Shown here: positions 13,967 through 20,465 of the stretch, in pieces
How positions within the stretch are numbered: the stretch's first letter is position 1
How the letters are laid out: every line of letters starts with the position of its first letter
Assembly (NCBI GenBank): GCA_039187815.1
Contig: JBCCZI010000080.1
Coordinates: 1-21,507, forward strand
From: Thermohalobaculum sp039187815
GTDB taxonomy: Bacteria > Pseudomonadota > Alphaproteobacteria > Rhodobacterales > Rhodobacteraceae
DNA length: 21,507 bases
Direction: 5' to 3'
Made by a program: the position numbers and the translations under genes
The notes under the pieces: generated by a model
The model's database searches: none
What the model was told of the DNA's origin: nothing
Seen by the model: only the letters and a program-made list of their open reading frames with translations

Positions 13967-15082
13967 ATGGATTTCGAGCTTTCCGATGAGCGGCGGATGC
14001 TGGCCGAGACCGCCGAGCGCTATCTGGCGGCCGAATATCCCATGGCCCGGCGGCACAAGGCGGCGGCCGAGCCCGCAGGCTTTGACCGTGCTGCATGGGA
14101 GGAGATGGCCGAGCTTGGCCTGGTGGCGGCCCTGCTGCCGCCCGAGGCCGGCGGGCTCGGCGGGCGCGGCGAGGACCTGCTGGTGGTCTTCGAGCGGCTC
14201 GGCCGTGCCGCGGTGGTCGAGCCGTTCCTGGCGCAGCTGCTGGGCGCGACCGCGATCCGAGAGACCGGTGCCGCTGCTGATTGGGAGCCGATCGCCGAGG
14301 GTCGCCGGCGCCTCGCCTTTGCCCATAGCGAGCCTGGTGGGCGGTTCGAGACCGCCCATGTCACCACCCGCGCCGTGGCCGAGGGCGAGGCCTGGCATCT
14401 GACCGGCGCCAAGACCGTGGCGCTGAACGCCGATGCGGCCGATGCCATTGTCGTCTCGGCCCGTCTCGACGGTGCGGCACAGGACCCGGACGGTCTCGGC
14501 CTGTTCCTGGTGGAGGGCACAGCGCCCGGCCTCACGCGCCGCGGCTATGGCACGGTCGAGGGCGGGCAGGCGGCGGATCTGACGCTCACGCAAGCGCCGG
14601 CCCAGCCGCTCGGCCGCCCCGGCCAGGCGCTGCCGGTGATCGAGACGGTGCTGGCCCGCGGGGCCCTCGCCGTTTCGGCCGAGGCGCTGGGGCTGATGGA
14701 GGTCTGCAAGGACACGACCCTTGAGTACCTTAAGACCCGCAGCCAGTTCGGCCGGCCGATCGGCGCGTTTCAGGCGCTCCAGCACCGCATGGTGGATATG
14801 CTGCTCGAGATCGAGCAGGCGCGCTCGGCGGTGATGCTGGCGGCGGGGCTCGCCGACAGCCCGGGGCCCGACGCCGCCCGCGCCCTGCACGCCGCAAAGC
14901 ACCTGGTCGGCCGCGTTGGGCGCCAGGTGGCCGAAGAGGCGATCCAGCTCCACGGCGGCATCGCCATGACCTGGGAGTACGACCTGCCCCATTTCGCCAA
15001 ACGGCTGGTGATGATCGACCATCTCTTTGGCGATACGGACCATCATCTCGAGCGCTTTCTGTCCCTGGAAGGTGCGCCATGA
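13967..15082 (+). CDS. Acyl-CoA dehydrogenase-like, FAD-binding partner subunit
   Basis: 371 residues of acyl-CoA dehydrogenase fold. It carries the FAD adenine-side motifs TRSQFGRPIGAFQ (257-269) and QLHGGIAMTWEY (327-338) that the preceding paralogue lacks. In turn, its flavin/substrate loop is degenerate (SEPGGRFE at 121-128 instead of a full SEPGAGSD). No catalytic Glu is seen at either known position: helix G has RGALAVSAEA (231-240) and the C-terminal site has LFGDTDHH (353-360). It is thus unlikely to be active alone and is probably the second subunit of a heteromeric dehydrogenase with the upstream gene. The start ATG is 3 bp from the upstream stop; the end overlaps the next start by ATGA. 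The family assignment is firm, the division of labour is inferred. Confidence 0.93.
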   Translation: MDFELSDERRMLAETAERYLAAEYPMARRHKAAAEPAGFDRAAWEEMAELGLVAALLPPEAGGLGGRGEDLLVVFERLGRAAVVEPFLAQLLGATAIRETGAAADWEPIAEGRRRLAFAHSEPGGRFETAHVTTRAVAEGEAWHLTGAKTVALNADAADAIVVSARLDGAAQDPDGLGLFLVEGTAPGLTRRGYGTVEGGQAADLTLTQAPAQPLGRPGQALPVIETVLARGALAVSAEALGLMEVCKDTTLEYLKTRSQFGRPIGAFQALQHRMVDMLLEIEQARSAVMLAAGLADSPGPDAARALHAAKHLVGRVGRQVAEEAIQLHGGIAMTWEYDLPHFAKRLVMIDHLFGDTDHHLERFLSLEGAP

Positions 15083-15849
15083 CCATCGAGACGGCGCGCG
15101 ATGGCGCGGTGCTCACCGTCATCAACAACGATCCCGCGACGCGCAACGCGCTGTCCTGGGAGTTTTATGACGGGTTTCGCGTGATCCTTGAGGAGGCCGC
15201 CACCGACGCGCAGACCCGGGCCATCGTGCTGACCGGAGCGGGCGGGTTCTTCTGCTCGGGCGGCAATGTGAACGGGCTGGCCGAGCGGAGCCGTGCGCCA
15301 AAGGCCGAGCGCCGCGCCTCGGTCGAGCGTCTGCACGGCATGATCCGCGCCATGCGGGCCTGTCCCAAACCCGTGATCGCGGCGATCGAGGGCGGGGCCG
15401 CCGGGGCGGGTGCCTCGATGGCCTTTGCCTCGGATATGATCGTGGCGGCCGAAGGGGCCTATGTCTCGATCGCCTATATCCGCATCGGACTTACGCCCGA
15501 TGGTGGGGCGACGGCGCTGTTGGCGCGGGCGCTGCCGCGCGCGCTGGTCAACGAGATGGTGATGACCGGCGACCGGGTGGATGTGGCGCGGCTGCACGCG
15601 CTGGGGCTGATCAATCGGGTGGTCGCAGCGGGCACGGCGCAGGCGGAGGCCGAAGCGCTGGCCGCCCGGCTGGCCGAGGGGCCGTCGGCCGCCCTCGGCC
15701 GTGCCAAGGCGCTGGTTCTCGGGGCAGGCGAGGCAGATTTGGCGGCACAGCTCGATGCCGAGGCGGACAGCATCGCCTGGGCGCTCGGCTCGGAGGACGG
15801 GCGCGAAGGGATCGCCGCCTTTCTCGAGAAGCGCCGCCCGCGCTGGTAG
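15079..15849 (+). CDS. Enoyl-CoA hydratase/isomerase family protein, PaaG-like active site
   Basis: 256 residues of crotonase fold. The oxyanion-hole segments FFCSGGNVNGL (57-67) and GGAAGAGASMAFASD (105-119) are present. The two catalytic glutamates of true hydratases are missing: the first position is in GAGASM (no acid) and the second falls in YVSIAYIRIGL. An Asp (D141 in LTPDGGAT) occupies the place used by PaaG-type ring isomerases and double-bond isomerases. An isomerase, or another crotonase reaction, is therefore likelier than simple hydration, which the upstream divergent hydratase could supply. It is the last gene of the plus-strand operon, overlapping the second acyl-CoA dehydrogenase by ATGA, and ends in the typical GREGIAAFLEKRRPRW. 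The family is certain; the reaction is uncertain. Confidence 0.92.
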   Translation: MTIETARDGAVLTVINNDPATRNALSWEFYDGFRVILEEAATDAQTRAIVLTGAGGFFCSGGNVNGLAERSRAPKAERRASVERLHGMIRAMRACPKPVIAAIEGGAAGAGASMAFASDMIVAAEGAYVSIAYIRIGLTPDGGATALLARALPRALVNEMVMTGDRVDVARLHALGLINRVVAAGTAQAEAEALAARLAEGPSAALGRAKALVLGAGEADLAAQLDAEADSIAWALGSEDGREGIAAFLEKRRPRW

Positions 15850-15855
15850 CGGCGC
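15831..15855. terminator. Weak hairpin at convergent gene ends
   Basis: GCGCCGC at 15831-15837 pairs exactly with GCGGCGC at 15849-15855 around an 11-base loop. It spans the stop codon of the last operon gene and lies just before the convergent tartrate-dehydrogenase stop at 15861. No T-tract follows on either strand, so it is at best a factor-assisted or weak bidirectional terminator. GC-rich sequence makes such pairs common. Confidence 0.25.
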
Positions 15856-15860
15856 CGCAC

Positions 15861-16919
15861 CTAGCCGATGGCCGCCAGGATCGCTTCGGCCGATCCGGCG
15901 GTGTCGGTCGTGCCGCCCAAATCGCGGGTGCGCATCGCCGGGCTCTCGAGCGAGCGCTCGATGGCCGTCTCGAGCGTGCGGGCGGCCTCTGCCTCGCCCA
16001 GATGCTCCAGCATCATTGCCGCCGTCCAAACCGCGGCCACCGGGTTGGCGATGCCTTGGCCCGCAATATCCGGCGCGCTGCCATGGACCGGCTCGAACAG
16101 CGAGGGGAACCGCCCCTCCGGGTTGAGATTGGCAGCCGGTGCGATCCCGATCGAGCCCGCCACCGCCGGTCCCAGATCCGAGAGGATGTCGCCGACCAGA
16201 TTCGAGCCAACCACCACGTCGAACCAATCCGGGTGGAGCACGAAATGTGCCGTCAGGATGTCGATGTGGAACTGGGCCGTCTCGACACCCGGATGGCGCG
16301 CCCGGGCGGCGGCAAAGCGCTCGTCCCAATAGGGCATGGTGTGCACGATCCCGTTCGACTTGGTGGCCGAGGTCACATGCCCGCGCCGCCGCTTCGCCAG
16401 ATCGAAGGCGTAGTCCATGATCCGGTCGCAGCCGCGCCGGGTGAAGACCGAGAGCTGGCTCGCCTGCTCGGCCTCGGTGCCGGGATAAAGCCGCCCGCCG
16501 ATCTCGGAATACTCGCCCTCGACATTCTCGCGCACCACGACAAAGTCGATATCCTCGGGCGCGCGGCCGGCCAGCGGCGACTGGACGCCCCGGAGCAGCC
16601 GCACGGGCCGCACATTGGCCCAAAGATCCAGCGCCCGGCGGAGCGGGATCAGCAGCCCCCACAGCGAGACATGGTCGGCGACCCCGGGAAAGCCGACGGC
16701 GCCCAGATAGATCGCGTCATGGCCCGAGACCTGGGCGATGCCGTCCTCGGGCATCATCGCGCCGGTCTCGGCATAGCGCTCGCAGGACCAGTCGAACGGC
16801 GTCCAGCGGAGGGCGAAGCCGTGGTGCCTGGCTGCAGCCTCGGCGGCGCGCTGGCCGACGGGGATCACCTCGCGTCCGATGCCGTCTCCAGGGATGGTTG
16901 CGATTGCATAGGTTTTCAT
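15861..16919 (-). CDS. Tartrate dehydrogenase / D-malate dehydrogenase family (TtuC/DmlA-like)
   Basis: 352 residues of the isocitrate/isopropylmalate dehydrogenase family. These enzymes oxidise, and often decarboxylate, a 2-hydroxy acid with NAD+ and a divalent metal. The segment GAVGFPGVADHVSLWGLL (73-90), followed by RPVRLL (104-109), is characteristic of tartrate/D-malate dehydrogenases. VRENVEGEYSEIGG (129-142), TSATKSNGI with K187, TMPYWDER, and the metal-binding aspartates D220, D244 and D248 are all present. FEPVHGSAPDIAGQGIANP (275-293) closes the active site. ATG 16919-16917 overlaps the stop of the dehalogenase-like gene (ATGA), so the two are co-translated. Its place under a LysR regulator with a haloacetate-dehalogenase-like enzyme suggests use of small hydroxy or halo acids. 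The exact substrate among tartrate, D-malate and related acids is open. Confidence 0.92.
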   Translation of the reverse strand: MKTYAIATIPGDGIGREVIPVGQRAAEAAARHHGFALRWTPFDWSCERYAETGAMMPEDGIAQVSGHDAIYLGAVGFPGVADHVSLWGLLIPLRRALDLWANVRPVRLLRGVQSPLAGRAPEDIDFVVVRENVEGEYSEIGGRLYPGTEAEQASQLSVFTRRGCDRIMDYAFDLAKRRRGHVTSATKSNGIVHTMPYWDERFAAARARHPGVETAQFHIDILTAHFVLHPDWFDVVVGSNLVGDILSDLGPAVAGSIGIAPAANLNPEGRFPSLFEPVHGSAPDIAGQGIANPVAAVWTAAMMLEHLGEAEAARTLETAIERSLESPAMRTRDLGGTTDTAGSAEAILAAIG

Positions 16920-17794
16920 GGCGCGCCCTCGAAGAAGCGGATCAGGTGGTCGGTGATGAGGTCCGGCAGCTCCTCGGCCAGGTAGTGGCCGCCGGGCAGG
17001 GCGGTGCCGCGGACATCCGAGGCGCGCTCGCGCCAGAGGGCGAGGCAGTCGAAGCACCGCTCGATCACGCCGTGCTGCCCCCACAGCGCCAACAGCGGCA
17101 GGGCCAGGCGCCGCGCTCCATCGGCATCGTCATGGGCCAGATCGATCGAGGCAGCGGCCCGGTAGTCCTCGCACATTGCATGCACGGTCGCCGGGTCGCA
17201 GATGGCTGCGAGATAGGCCGCCCAGGCCTCGGGCGCAAAGGGCGCCATCCCCGCCGAGCCATGGCCGCATTTGTAGCGCAGGAAAGCCTCCGGATCGGCG
17301 CAGATCATGCGCTCGGGCTGGGGCGACGGAAGGATCAACCAGAACCAGTGCCAATAGGCGCGCGCAAAGGCCTCGGAGGTGTTGCGGTACATCTCGCGGG
17401 TGGGGGCGATGTCGAGCACCGCCAGGCGCCGCACCCGCGGCTCGGCATCGAGCGCCAGCCGGTGCGCCACCCGCCCGCCTCGGTCATGGCCGCAGAGATC
17501 GAACCGCTCATGGCCGAGCGCCGTCATCACCTCAGCCATGTCCCGCGCGATGGCGCGTTTCGAATAGGGCGCGTGGTCGGCCGTGCTCGCAGGCTTCGAC
17601 GAGGCGCCATAGCCGCGCAGATCCGGGGCGATCACGCGGAATCGCTCCGCCAGCGCTGGGGCCACCTTGTGCCACATGGCATGGGTCTGGGGGTATCCGT
17701 GGAGCAGCAACAGCGCCGGCCCTGCGCCGCCCGTGACGCCGCGGATCACGGCCTCGCCCGTGTCGATCTCGAACCGCTCGAACCCCTCGAACAT
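16916..17794 (-). CDS. Alpha/beta hydrolase, haloacetate (fluoroacetate) dehalogenase-like
   Basis: 292 residues of alpha/beta hydrolase fold. The oxyanion motif is HGYPQT (32-37), the nucleophile Asp104 sits in GHDRGGRVAHR (102-112), the acid Asp128 in VLDIAPT, and the His is H270 in PGGHY. These match the Asp-Asp-His triad of fluoroacetate dehalogenase. Further matches are R105 and R108, which bind the carboxylate, and H149, W150 and Y211, which cradle the fluoride in the well-studied Rhodopseudomonas enzyme. Spacing between these residues is also close. The expected reaction is halo(fluoro)acetate plus water to glycolate plus halide; an epoxide hydrolase or another hydrolase is the alternative. 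It is the middle gene of a minus-strand set with a YciI-like protein and a hydroxy-acid dehydrogenase. No clear ribosome binding site is seen. Confidence 0.87.
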   Translation of the reverse strand: MFEGFERFEIDTGEAVIRGVTGGAGPALLLLHGYPQTHAMWHKVAPALAERFRVIAPDLRGYGASSKPASTADHAPYSKRAIARDMAEVMTALGHERFDLCGHDRGGRVAHRLALDAEPRVRRLAVLDIAPTREMYRNTSEAFARAYWHWFWLILPSPQPERMICADPEAFLRYKCGHGSAGMAPFAPEAWAAYLAAICDPATVHAMCEDYRAAASIDLAHDDADGARRLALPLLALWGQHGVIERCFDCLALWRERASDVRGTALPGGHYLAEELPDLITDHLIRFFEGAP

Positions 17795-17833
17795 GGCCCC
17801 ACGCTAGAGGCGGCGGGGCGGGGCGTCCAGAGC

Positions 17834-18136
17834 TCAGGCGGGCGGGTCGATCAGCGCGCGGCCCTCGGCAAAGACCTGACGCCACGCGCAGATCCGCACC
17901 GATTGCCGCAGCCCGGTCGGCCAAAACGGGTCCGCGCGGGTGAGCGCGCGGACGGCCTCGGCGTCCTCGGCCTCGACCAGCCACAGCCCGCCCTGCGGCC
18001 CTTCGCCGTTCAGCGGCCCGGCCGCGTGGATCTGTTGGGCATGGGCGGCGAGGAAGTCGAGATGCGCGCGCATATGGCGCTGGCGCAGATCGGCGGGGGC
18101 ATCGGGGGCGTCTTCGAACAACACGGCGAACAGCAT
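17834..18136 (-). CDS. YciI-like protein
   Basis: 100 residues, the usual size of a YciI domain (ferredoxin-like fold related to dimeric alpha-beta barrels). Typical features are the N-terminal strand MLFAVLFED, RQRHMRAHLDFL with conserved histidines, GLWLVEAEDAEAVRAL and the DPF motif (ADPFWPTGL). The frame is open to 18220, but ATG 18136-18134 with GAGAGG five bases upstream starts exactly at the first strand of the domain and leaves room for the divergent promoter. The biochemical function of the family is mostly unknown; some members act on chlorinated aromatic intermediates. It is the first gene of the dehalogenase-like set and faces the LysR gene across an 86-bp spacer. Confidence 0.85.
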   Translation of the reverse strand: MLFAVLFEDAPDAPADLRQRHMRAHLDFLAAHAQQIHAAGPLNGEGPQGGLWLVEAEDAEAVRALTRADPFWPTGLRQSVRICAWRQVFAEGRALIDPPA

Positions 18137-18187
18137 GGCGGGCCTCTCGGTTGGTGCGGCCCCAGTTTGTGACTGCAAAGAGCAATA

Positions 18188-18216
18188 TTGAAGATCCAGA
18201 TATGCCAACTTAAAAT
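18188..18216 (+). promoter_or_regulatory. Candidate sigma70-type promoter for the LysR gene (leaderless)
   Basis: TTGAAG at 18188-18193 and TAAAAT at 18211-18216 are separated by exactly 17 bp. The -10 box is 5/6 to consensus and the -35 box 4/6, and the local DNA is distinctly A/T-rich against the background. Transcription would start about 7 bases later, at or next to the A of ATG 18223, which has no Shine-Dalgarno site. The same span contains a T-N11-A pattern (TTGAAGATCCAGA, 18188-18200), the loose LysR-box form, and would overlap the promoter of the divergent YciI set. Confidence 0.5.
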
Positions 18217-18222
18217 GCAAAA

Positions 18223-19140
18223 ATGCAGGACTTGGATTGGACGGATTTGCGCCATCTGCTGGCGGTCGGACGGACGCAAAGCCTGGGGCAGGCCGCGCGG
18301 CGCATGGGCGTGGATGCGACGACGATTGCGCGCAGGATCCGCGCGCTCGAGCGGGCCTGTGGGGCCGCGCTCCTGATCCGCGCAGGCGGTGAGGGCTTGC
18401 GGCTGACCCCGCTCGGTGAGGAGATCGTTTTGCGGGCCGAGGCCATGGCCAGCGAGGTCGACCGCATCGCCGGGCTGGTCGGGCAGCGGCGCGGCGCCCT
18501 GGTCGGCACGGTGCGCCTCACCGCGGTGCCGATCCTGGTCAACCGGGTGCTGGTGCCGGCCCTGCCGGCCCTCACGCAGCGCCATCCGGATCTGACCCTC
18601 GAGCTTGTGCCCGAGGCGCGGGATCTGAGCCTGACGCGGCGCGAGGCGGATCTGGCCCTGCGGCTCGGGCGGCCGCTCGAGGGGGGCTACAGCGTGCGCA
18701 TGCGGCGGGCGGGGAGCCTGCGCTATGGGGTCTATGGCCCGGCAGGGGCCGAGGCCGAGGGCGCGCCGTGGATCCTCTATGATGCCGCAATGGCGCATCG
18801 GCCCCATGCGCGCTGGCTCGCCGATATGGCGGCGAGCGGGCGGGCCGCGCCGCTGCGGGTCGCCGATGCCGAGACCGCCTTGGCCGCCATCGCGGCGGGG
18901 CTTGGGCGCAGCCTGTTGCCGGTGATTGTCGGCGACGCGGCCACCGGGGTGGAGCGCTTGCCGGACCCACCCGACGTCCCCATCGGCCTGCCAGGACAGC
19001 CCGGGGCGCCGCCCGAGCGCGCGCTGTGGCTGCTGTCGCATGCGGAGCAGGAGCGCTTGGCCGCGCTGCGCACCGTCTCGGACTGGCTGGTGACCGAGGT
19101 GCTGCGCCCAGGCAGCCCGCCCCCGGCGCCGCAGCCTTAG
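18223..19140 (+). CDS. LysR family transcriptional regulator
   Basis: 305 residues. The N-terminal winged helix-turn-helix is plain: WTDLRHLLAVGRTQSLGQAARRMG, then TTIARRIRALE (about residues 6-44), then LRLTPLGE. A substrate-binding domain follows from about residue 92 (GTVRLTAVPILVNRVL). The helix begins so close to ATG 18223 that a later start would destroy the DNA-binding domain, so this start is preferred although no ribosome binding site precedes it. It diverges from the YciI/dehalogenase-like/hydroxy-acid dehydrogenase set, the classical layout for LysR control of its neighbour, probably with autorepression. The C-terminus is Pro-rich. Its stop TAG overlaps the convergent amidohydrolase stop. 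The effector is unknown; a small hydroxy or halo acid is a reasonable guess. Confidence 0.93.
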   Translation: MQDLDWTDLRHLLAVGRTQSLGQAARRMGVDATTIARRIRALERACGAALLIRAGGEGLRLTPLGEEIVLRAEAMASEVDRIAGLVGQRRGALVGTVRLTAVPILVNRVLVPALPALTQRHPDLTLELVPEARDLSLTRREADLALRLGRPLEGGYSVRMRRAGSLRYGVYGPAGAEAEGAPWILYDAAMAHRPHARWLADMAASGRAAPLRVADAETALAAIAAGLGRSLLPVIVGDAATGVERLPDPPDVPIGLPGQPGAPPERALWLLSHAEQERLAALRTVSDWLVTEVLRPGSPPPAPQP

Positions 19141-20327
19141 CCGAGCAGGCGATCCACCAGCGCCAGCCAATAGCCGATGCCGTACGGGATGGCGTTGTCG
19201 TTGAAATCGTATTCCGGGTGGTGGAGCTTGGCCGGCGTGTGGCCTGCCTGGTCGACGCCCATCCAGATGTAATGCCCGGGCACCCGCTCGAGCATGAACG
19301 AGAAATCCTCGGCCGCCATGCAGGGGGCGAGGCCCGGACCCAGGGTCGGCGCACCCGTCAGGCCCTGGGCCACCTCGGCGGCCAGCGCCGTCTCGGCCCC
19401 GTGGTTCACGGTCGGGGGATAGTTGCGGCGATAGTCGATCTCGGCCCGGGCGCCAAAGCCCTCGGCGATCTGGGAGGCCAGCGCCCGCATCCGCGCCTCC
19501 ATCACCGTGCGCGTCTCGGCATCGAGATAGCGGACCGAACCGCCGATCTCGGTCACATCCGGCAGCACATGATAGGCGGTCGCGCCCGAGAACCGCGGCA
19601 CCGCGATCGCCACGGCCGCATGGGGCGGCACCGCCCGGCTGGCGATCGACTGGAAGGCGGTGACCACATGGCAGGCCGCCAGCACCGTATCGACGCCCTC
19701 ATGGGGCATGCCCGCATGGGCGCCCGTGCCGCAGACCCGGATGTCGAAATAGTCCACGCCCGCCATCACCGGGCCGTCCAGCGCCGCAAATTGTCCGAGC
19801 GGCAGGCCCGGCCAGTTGTGCAGGCCCCAGACGCTGGCGCAGGGGACGGCGTCGAACAGCCCGTCGGCGATCATCTCGCGCGCGCCGCCCAGGCCCTCTT
19901 CGGCCGGTTGGAAGATCAGCGCCACGCGCCCCCGGAAATCGCGGGTCTGGCAGAGGATCTCGGCCGTGCCCAGCAGCATGGCCGTATGCCCGTCATGGCC
20001 GCAGCCATGCATGGCGTTGGGGCGTGCCGAGCGGTGGGGCACCGTCTTGGCCTCGGGCATCGGGAGGGCGTCCATGTCCGCGCGCAGGCCGATGGTCGGC
20101 CCCTCGCCCCGGCCTTCGACCACGCCCACGACGCCGGTGCGGCCCAGCCCCGTCAGCACCCGGTCGCAGCCCATGGCGCGCAAGCGGTCGGCGACGAAGC
20201 CGGCCGTGCGCTCCTCCTCAAAGCCGATCTCCGGATGGGCGTGGAAGTCCCGGCGCCAGGCCGTGATCCGGGGCAAAGCCTCGCCGATCCGGTTGGCGTG
20301 GCGGTGCTGCGGCGCGGTGTCGGCCAT
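19137..20327 (-). CDS. M20 family amidohydrolase (aminoacylase/hippurate hydrolase-like)
   Basis: 396 residues of the M20D peptidase/HipO family, cytoplasmic metal enzymes that hydrolyse N-acyl amino acids or similar amides. DFHAHPEIGFEE (28-38) is the family opening. The metal and catalytic residues are LRADMDALPM (81-90), HGCGHDGH with C109 and H111, PAEEG with E143/E144, H170 in GLHNWPGLPLG, and a late His in LHHPEYDFND. A dimerisation/lid domain sits at about 190-305. ATG 20327-20325 has GGGAG upstream. An in-frame open stretch running further upstream is a shadow of fpr. Its TAA stop (19139-19137) shares bases with the TAG stop of the convergent LysR gene. It is a single gene, divergent from fpr, with no clear functional link to either neighbour. 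The substrate is unknown. Confidence 0.93.
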   Translation of the reverse strand: MADTAPQHRHANRIGEALPRITAWRRDFHAHPEIGFEEERTAGFVADRLRAMGCDRVLTGLGRTGVVGVVEGRGEGPTIGLRADMDALPMPEAKTVPHRSARPNAMHGCGHDGHTAMLLGTAEILCQTRDFRGRVALIFQPAEEGLGGAREMIADGLFDAVPCASVWGLHNWPGLPLGQFAALDGPVMAGVDYFDIRVCGTGAHAGMPHEGVDTVLAACHVVTAFQSIASRAVPPHAAVAIAVPRFSGATAYHVLPDVTEIGGSVRYLDAETRTVMEARMRALASQIAEGFGARAEIDYRRNYPPTVNHGAETALAAEVAQGLTGAPTLGPGLAPCMAAEDFSFMLERVPGHYIWMGVDQAGHTPAKLHHPEYDFNDNAIPYGIGYWLALVDRLLG

Positions 20328-20403
20328 GCGCTCTCCCTTGCTCGAGCCCGCGAGCCTCCGCCGGCCTGCCGCCTCTGTCAACGCCGCTTTGCACAAGGGT
20401 GTG

Positions 20404-20437
20404 ATTGCAATGCAATAATTGTTCGCATACATGCAAT
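20404..20437. promoter_or_regulatory. TGCAAT palindrome plus third half-site upstream of fpr
   Basis: ATTGCA at 20404-20409, one base, then TGCAAT at 20411-20416 form a perfect inverted repeat. A further direct TGCAAT lies at 20432-20437, 21 bp (two helical turns) from the second arm. TTGCAC at 20389-20394 is a related sequence further upstream. This A/T-rich patch occupies the 138-bp region between the divergent amidohydrolase and fpr, where a regulator could control one or both. No confident -10/-35 pair for fpr could be fixed. The binding protein is unknown. Confidence 0.45.
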
Positions 20438-20465
20438 TTCCGATGGACGGAACCGGAGATCGGAG

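Noticed and set aside
16898..18172. 424-residue open frame on the plus strand
   Set aside because: Antisense to the dehalogenase-like and YciI genes, which carry full catalytic motifs; a shadow.
18182..18208. Promoter for the YciI set (minus strand TTGGCA with TATTGC)
   Set aside because: The -35 fits, but the spacing is only 15 bp and the -10 is poor, so it is not listed as a feature; the true start of this transcript is undetermined.
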